DNA from: an uncultured Clostridia bacterium
GTDB taxonomy: Bacteria > Bacillota > Clostridia > Christensenellales > Maliibacteriaceae
Length of the DNA stretch: 7,898 nucleotides
Direction: 5' to 3'
Assembly: GCA_934613185.1 (NCBI GenBank)
Contig: CAKTSO010000087.1
Span: 1 to 7,898, forward strand
Below are positions 5,101 through 7,898 of this stretch, in pieces (the first letter of the stretch is position 1; every line of letters begins with the position of its first letter). The position numbers and the translations under genes were made by a program. The notes beneath the pieces were generated by a model. It did not search any database, was not told where the DNA came from, and saw only the letters and a program-made list of their open reading frames with translations.

Positions 5101-5253
5101 ATGAAGCGATATCGGGACTTTCGGATTGCAGCTTATAAATATGAAGCATTTTTTAGATTGCATACGGCGAAAACTTGGAGCGATTTAAAAAAAGACGGCG
5201 AGGCGGATACGGCGCAATTCTTGCAAGAAGCGGGCGCGTGTGATAAAATTTAA
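5101..5253 (+). CDS. Doubtful 50-codon ORF between the small RNA and yicC
   Basis: The frame encodes MKRYRDFRIAAYKYEAFF... ending in GACDKI, with plausible mixed composition and no membrane segment. However, the ATG follows directly on the terminator T run with no ribosome binding site, and the end of the frame overlaps the yicC promoter. It resembles no family I know. It could be a remnant of a lost gene, a small protein translated from another transcript, or chance. I give it mainly so that the 4853-5298 stretch is fully described. Confidence 0.2.
   Translation: MKRYRDFRIAAYKYEAFFRLHTAKTWSDLKKDGEADTAQFLQEAGACDKI
5221..5249 (+). promoter_or_regulatory. Promoter of the yicC-remA-gmk-rpoZ unit
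   Basis: TTGCAA (5221-5226) and TAAAAT (5244-5249) are 17 bases apart, and TG at 5241-5242 makes the -10 extended. Transcription would begin near 5256. The ~43-base leader contains a perfect 10-base palindrome, CGGCATGCCG (5275-5284), directly before the yicC ribosome binding site, which could be a small hairpin or operator. Confidence 0.65.
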
Positions 5254-5298
5254 TTTACGGTATGTCATGAAAATCGGCATGCCGCACGGAGGTATGTT

Positions 5299-6180
5299 AT
5301 GGCTGTGAGCATGACCGGATACGGCAGCGGCAAGGCGAACGCGGACGGCCGCGAGGTCGCCATCGAGCTTCGCGCGGTCAACCATCGGTATCTGGACCCG
5401 GCGTTTCGCCTTCCAAAGGCGCTGGCCTTTGCGGAGGACGCGCTTCGAAAACAGATGCAGCAGACCCTGAGCCGCGGCCATGTCGACGTGTTCGTTACCT
5501 ATAAAAACACGCGCGAGGACGCGCGGCAGATCGTCTGCGACACGGCGCTTGCCAAAAGCTACGTCGATGCGGCGCAGAAGCTGGCCGAATGCTTCGGCGT
5601 GAAAAACGATTTGACGGCCGTGACGCTTTTGCGGCTTCCCGACGTGACGCGCGAGGAAGAGGCGGAGGAAGACCGCGACGCGCTGGAGGCGCTTTGCCAT
5701 GACGCGATGGCGCAGGCGCTGGAAGAGCTGTGCGCGATGCGCCGCACGGAGGGCGAACGGCTCGCCGCCGATCTTTGTGCGCGGTGCGACACGGTGCACG
5801 GCATCGTCGATGAGATCACCGCCCGCGTCCCGAAGATCCAGATCGAGGCGCGCCAGCGTCTGACGCAGCGCATGACCGAGATCCTGGAGAACGTCCGCTT
5901 CGATCCCGAACGATTGGAACAGGAAGTCGTTCTGATCGTCGAGCGCGGCAGCATCACGGAGGAACTCGTCCGTCTTGCAAGCCATATGACGCAGATGAAA
6001 CAGATCCTGGCTGTGACGGATCAGTCCGTCGGCCGCAAGCTCGACTTCCTCGTTCAGGAAATGAACCGGGAGATCAACACGATCGGTTCCAAATCGGCGG
6101 ATCTTGCCGTGGCGAACATGGTCGTGCAGGCGAAAAGCGAGATCGAAAAGATCCGCGAACAGGTGCAGAACATCGAATAA
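5299..6180 (+). CDS. yicC: YicC/YloC family endoribonuclease
   Basis: The family is a conserved bacterial endoribonuclease; E. coli YicC is reported to promote decay of the small RNA RyhB, and B. subtilis YloC is the counterpart in this gene order. The 293-residue length is normal. The N-terminal YicC-like domain (about 1-155) starts with the typical SMTGYG (4-9) and contains ELRAVNHRYLD (23-33) and LSRGHVDVFV (57-66). The C-terminal DUF1732 domain (about 208-293) carries ITEELVRLASH (219-229) and GRKLDFLVQEMNREIN (245-260). The residue before ITEEL is Ser218, where I recall Asp in most relatives; this may be harmless. The start follows GGAGG (5288-5292) by 6 bases. It heads a unit with remA, gmk and rpoZ. 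If the upstream small RNA is real, the adjacency to an RNase linked to sRNA decay is notable but may be coincidental. Confidence 0.94.
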   Translation: MAVSMTGYGSGKANADGREVAIELRAVNHRYLDPAFRLPKALAFAEDALRKQMQQTLSRGHVDVFVTYKNTREDARQIVCDTALAKSYVDAAQKLAECFGVKNDLTAVTLLRLPDVTREEEAEEDRDALEALCHDAMAQALEELCAMRRTEGERLAADLCARCDTVHGIVDEITARVPKIQIEARQRLTQRMTEILENVRFDPERLEQEVVLIVERGSITEELVRLASHMTQMKQILAVTDQSVGRKLDFLVQEMNREINTIGSKSADLAVANMVVQAKSEIEKIREQVQNIE

Positions 6181-6207
6181 AAGACGCTGGAAAGGAGCGA
6201 TGCACCA

Positions 6208-6474
6208 ATGGCGGTTCGGCTCGTCAACATCGGTTTTGGCAATATCGTCAGCGCCGAGCGGATCGTGGCGATCGTCAGCCCCGAATCCGCGCCGATCAAG
6301 CGCGCCATTCAGGAAGCGCGGGATCGCTGCGTGCTGATCGACGCAACCTACGGCAGAAGAACGCGCGCCGTCGTTTTCACCGACAGCGGGCATGTGATTT
6401 TATCCGCCGTGCAGCCCGAAACGGTCGCCAACCGCGTGGGCGCACGGGAAAGTGCAGGTTTGGAAGATGAGTGA
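6208..6474 (+). CDS. remA: RemA family DNA-binding regulator (DUF370)
   Basis: RemA is a small DNA-binding protein that in B. subtilis activates biofilm-matrix and osmoprotection operons; its targets in other Bacillota are mostly unknown. The 88-residue product matches closely over its first 75 residues, including LVNIGFGNIVSAERI, SPESAPIKR and LIDATYGRRTRAVV. Arg18 and the pair Arg50-Arg51, positions tied to DNA binding in studied RemA proteins, are all present. The tail after about residue 77 is variable in the family. AAGGAG (6192-6197) lies 10 bases before the start. The gene follows yicC by 27 bases and overlaps gmk by 8, the usual order in this phylum. Since matrix operons are not visible here, the name indicates family membership and not a proven biofilm role. 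Confidence 0.93.
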   Translation: MAVRLVNIGFGNIVSAERIVAIVSPESAPIKRAIQEARDRCVLIDATYGRRTRAVVFTDSGHVILSAVQPETVANRVGARESAGLEDE

Positions 6475-7093
6475 GAACAATCGCCGCGGCGTGCTTTTCG
6501 TCGTCTCCGGCCCTTCCGGGGCGGGCAAAGGCACGATCTGCAAGGAACTGCGCGCCATGCGGCCGCAGCTTAAGATCTCCGTTTCCGCCACGACGCGTGC
6601 GCCGCGTCCCGGCGAGATCGAAGGCGTCCATTACTTTTTCCGCACGAAGGAGGAGTTCCTTGCCATGCGCGAGCGCGGCGAGTTCCTCGAATGGGCGGAG
6701 GTTTACGGCAACTTCTACGGTACGCCGGTGAAATACGTCCGCGACGCGCTGGAACGCGGCGAGGATATGCTCCTTGAGATCGACGTGCAGGGCGCGCTGA
6801 ACGTCAAAAAGATCTTTCCCGAGGCAGCGATGGTGTTCGTCGTTCCGCCGTCTTTGGAGATTTTGAAGCAGCGCCTGTCCGACCGCGGGACCGAGACGCC
6901 CGAGGCGCTCGAACGCCGCTGCGCCGCTGCGCGGGACGAGCTTTCGACGATGATGCAGTATGATTACTTCGTCGTCAACGACGACTTGAAGACCGCCGCC
7001 TGCCAGGTCGATGCGATCCTGACGGCGGAAACGCGCCGCGTGTCGCGCAACGAAAAAGCGTACCAACTTTTGATGGAGGGAAAAAAGCTATGA
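6467..7093 (+). CDS. gmk: Guanylate kinase
   Basis: The enzyme phosphorylates GMP to GDP with ATP and is essential for GTP supply; in Bacillota it is a target of (p)ppGpp. The 208-residue length is typical. The Walker A loop GPSGAGKG (15-22), the GMP-binding segment SVSATTRAPRPGE (38-50) with GVHYFF (53-58), EIDVQGA (104-110) and the lid arginines around DRGTET (139-144) are all present. The start at 6467 gives the usual N-terminus and overlaps the remA stop (6472-6474). Its ribosome binding site is weak (AGG about 8 bases upstream, GGAAG adjoining), so translation may be coupled to remA. An in-frame GTG at 6452 would add five residues with no better site. Confidence 0.96.
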   Translation: MSENNRRGVLFVVSGPSGAGKGTICKELRAMRPQLKISVSATTRAPRPGEIEGVHYFFRTKEEFLAMRERGEFLEWAEVYGNFYGTPVKYVRDALERGEDMLLEIDVQGALNVKKIFPEAAMVFVVPPSLEILKQRLSDRGTETPEALERRCAAARDELSTMMQYDYFVVNDDLKTAACQVDAILTAETRRVSRNEKAYQLLMEGKKL

Positions 7094-7290
7094 TTTATCC
7101 GCCACTTGATGAACTGATGGAAAAGGTCGACTGCCGCTATACCCTGACGGTCGAGACCGCGAAGCGCGCCCGCCAGATCGTGGACGGAAGCCGCGTGCTG
7201 TCCGATAAAGCCGACAGCGAGTATCCCGTCGCCGCCGCCGTCGAGGAAATCGACGAGGACAAGGTGCATTATCGCCGCGACGAGGAATGA
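7090..7290 (+). CDS. rpoZ: RNA polymerase omega subunit
   Basis: Omega helps fold and stabilise the beta-prime subunit of RNA polymerase. The 66-residue product has the family pattern: MIYPPLDELMEKVDCRYTL at the N-terminus, TAKRARQI (23-30) in the conserved helix, and AAAVEEIDEDKV (48-59) near the end. GGAGGG (7075-7080) lies 9 bases before the ATG, which overlaps the gmk stop by four bases (ATGA), so the two genes are likely translated together. A terminator begins 12 bases after its stop. Confidence 0.94.
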   Translation: MIYPPLDELMEKVDCRYTLTVETAKRARQIVDGSRVLSDKADSEYPVAAAVEEIDEDKVHYRRDEE

Positions 7291-7302
7291 CGTTTTTGGC
7301 AT

Positions 7303-7363
7303 AAAAAGGCCGCGCGCATCGAATTTGCTTTCGTGAAAAAAGCTCGGTGCGGCGCGGCTTTTT
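7303..7363 (+). terminator. Terminator after rpoZ, possibly bidirectional
   Basis: A long stem pairs AAAAAGGCCGCGCGCATCGA (7303-7322) with TCGGTGCGGCGCGGCTTTTT (7344-7363), with one small bulge on each side and one G-U pair. An inner GCTTT/AAAGC stem closes the loop. The A run before and T run after the GC-rich core would allow termination in either direction. It separates rpoZ from coaBC, so coaBC needs read-through or a promoter I could not find. Confidence 0.85.
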
Positions 7364-7395
7364 GTAAACGGTTGACAATGAAGGAGGAATGCCCC

Positions 7396-7898
7396 GTGGC
7401 TCGAAAACGCATTGTTCTTGGAATTTCCGGCGGAATCGCCGCGTATAAATGCGCCGCGCTCGTGCGCCTGTTCGTAAAAGCGGATGTCGATGTGACATGC
7501 GTGGTGACGGAACATGCCAAAAATTTTGTGACGCCGATGACGCTCGGCACGCTGAGCAAACATCCCGTCTACGATGACGCGGCGCTGTTTTCGGTCGTCG
7601 AGCGCCCGCTGCATATCGCTCTGGCGCAGGAATTCGACGCCATCGTCGTCGCACCCGCGACGGGGAACATCATGGCAAAGGCCGCCTGCGGCATCGCGGA
7701 CGATCTTTTGTCGAGCGTGCTTCTTGCCGCCGCCGTGCCCGTCGCGTATGCACCCGCGATGAACGAGGTCATGTGGAACAACCCCGCGACGCAGCAGAAC
7801 GTTAAAACGCTTATGGCGCGCGGCGCGGCGATGATCGGCCCCGCGGACGGCGATCTTGCCTGCGGTGTGGCCGGAACGGGCAGAATGTGCGAGCCGGA
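7396..7898 (+). CDS. coaBC: Coenzyme A biosynthesis bifunctional protein CoaBC, 5' part
   Basis: The window holds the first 167 residues, essentially the CoaC domain (phosphopantothenoylcysteine decarboxylase, an FMN enzyme); the CoaB ligase domain, if present, lies to the right. Visible are the FMN-binding SGGIAAYK (11-18), the catalytic His73 in RPLHIALA, the PAMNEVMW motif (120-127) with the substrate-binding Asn123, and the reactive Cys156 in GDLACGVAGTGRM (152-164). These correspond to His75, Asn125 and Cys158 of E. coli Dfp. The start is GTG at 7396, 8 bases after AAGGAGG (7381-7387); an ATG at 7389 is out of frame. Position after rpoZ matches the Bacillus order. A TTGACA at 7372-7377 is too near the start codon to serve this gene. 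Confidence 0.95.
   Translation, partial: MARKRIVLGISGGIAAYKCAALVRLFVKADVDVTCVVTEHAKNFVTPMTLGTLSKHPVYDDAALFSVVERPLHIALAQEFDAIVVAPATGNIMAKAACGIADDLLSSVLLAAAVPVAYAPAMNEVMWNNPATQQNVKTLMARGAAMIGPADGDLACGVAGTGRMCEP

Noticed and set aside
5185..6393. A 402-codon minus-strand frame over yicC and remA
   Set aside because: It spans two well-supported plus-strand genes and their promoter, and has no credible start.
7372..7377. TTGACA as the -35 of a coaBC promoter
   Set aside because: A -10 at proper spacing would fall on the GTG start codon and no TATAAT-like sequence is present there.

Overview
The window looks like chromosomal DNA from a Bacillota (Firmicutes) bacterium, probably a moderately GC-rich member of the Clostridia. 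The main evidence is the right-hand gene run yicC-remA-gmk-rpoZ-coaBC, which has the same order as yloC-remA-gmk-rpoZ-coaBC in Bacillus and its relatives. Supporting signs are strong AGGAGG-type ribosome binding sites, TTG and GTG starts, and sigma-A-type promoters with 17-base spacers. The species cannot be named from this sequence. No mobile element, CRISPR array, rRNA or tRNA gene was seen.

Layout, left to right. Positions 1-75 hold a rho-independent terminator for a gene that ended to the left, plus one copy of a ~32-base repeat. Positions 176-898 encode an unrecognised acidic 240-residue protein with its own promoter and terminator. Positions 1047-1808 (minus) encode an HhH-GPD-type DNA glycosylase with a four-cysteine C-terminus; its terminator contains the second copy of the repeat. 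A divergent intergenic region (1809-2002) carries one good promoter in each direction.

The methionine block follows: metY (2003-3277, O-acetylhomoserine sulfhydrylase) and metA (3381-4310, homoserine O-acyltransferase). MetA has Glu at position 111, which predicts acetyl-CoA as donor, so MetA would make the O-acetylhomoserine that MetY converts with sulfide to homocysteine. A promoter-like sequence and a terminator hairpin lie in tandem between them. A small tail-anchored membrane protein of unknown function (4313-4852) is translationally linked to metA.

Positions 4853-5298 hold no recognised gene. They hold an extended -10 promoter followed by two hairpins and a strong terminator, and I read this as a probable small RNA of ~155 nt (about 4946-5100). 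Its central 40-base loop is rich in CU and complementary to Shine-Dalgarno sequences. This is the most interesting feature of the window and I do not recognise its family. A doubtful 50-codon ORF follows.

From 5299 onward runs a housekeeping cluster with its own promoter: yicC (endoribonuclease), remA (DNA-binding regulator), gmk (guanylate kinase), rpoZ (RNA polymerase omega) and, after a terminator, coaBC (coenzyme A synthesis), cut by the window end. Overlapping or closely spaced starts from remA to rpoZ suggest one transcript with coupled translation.
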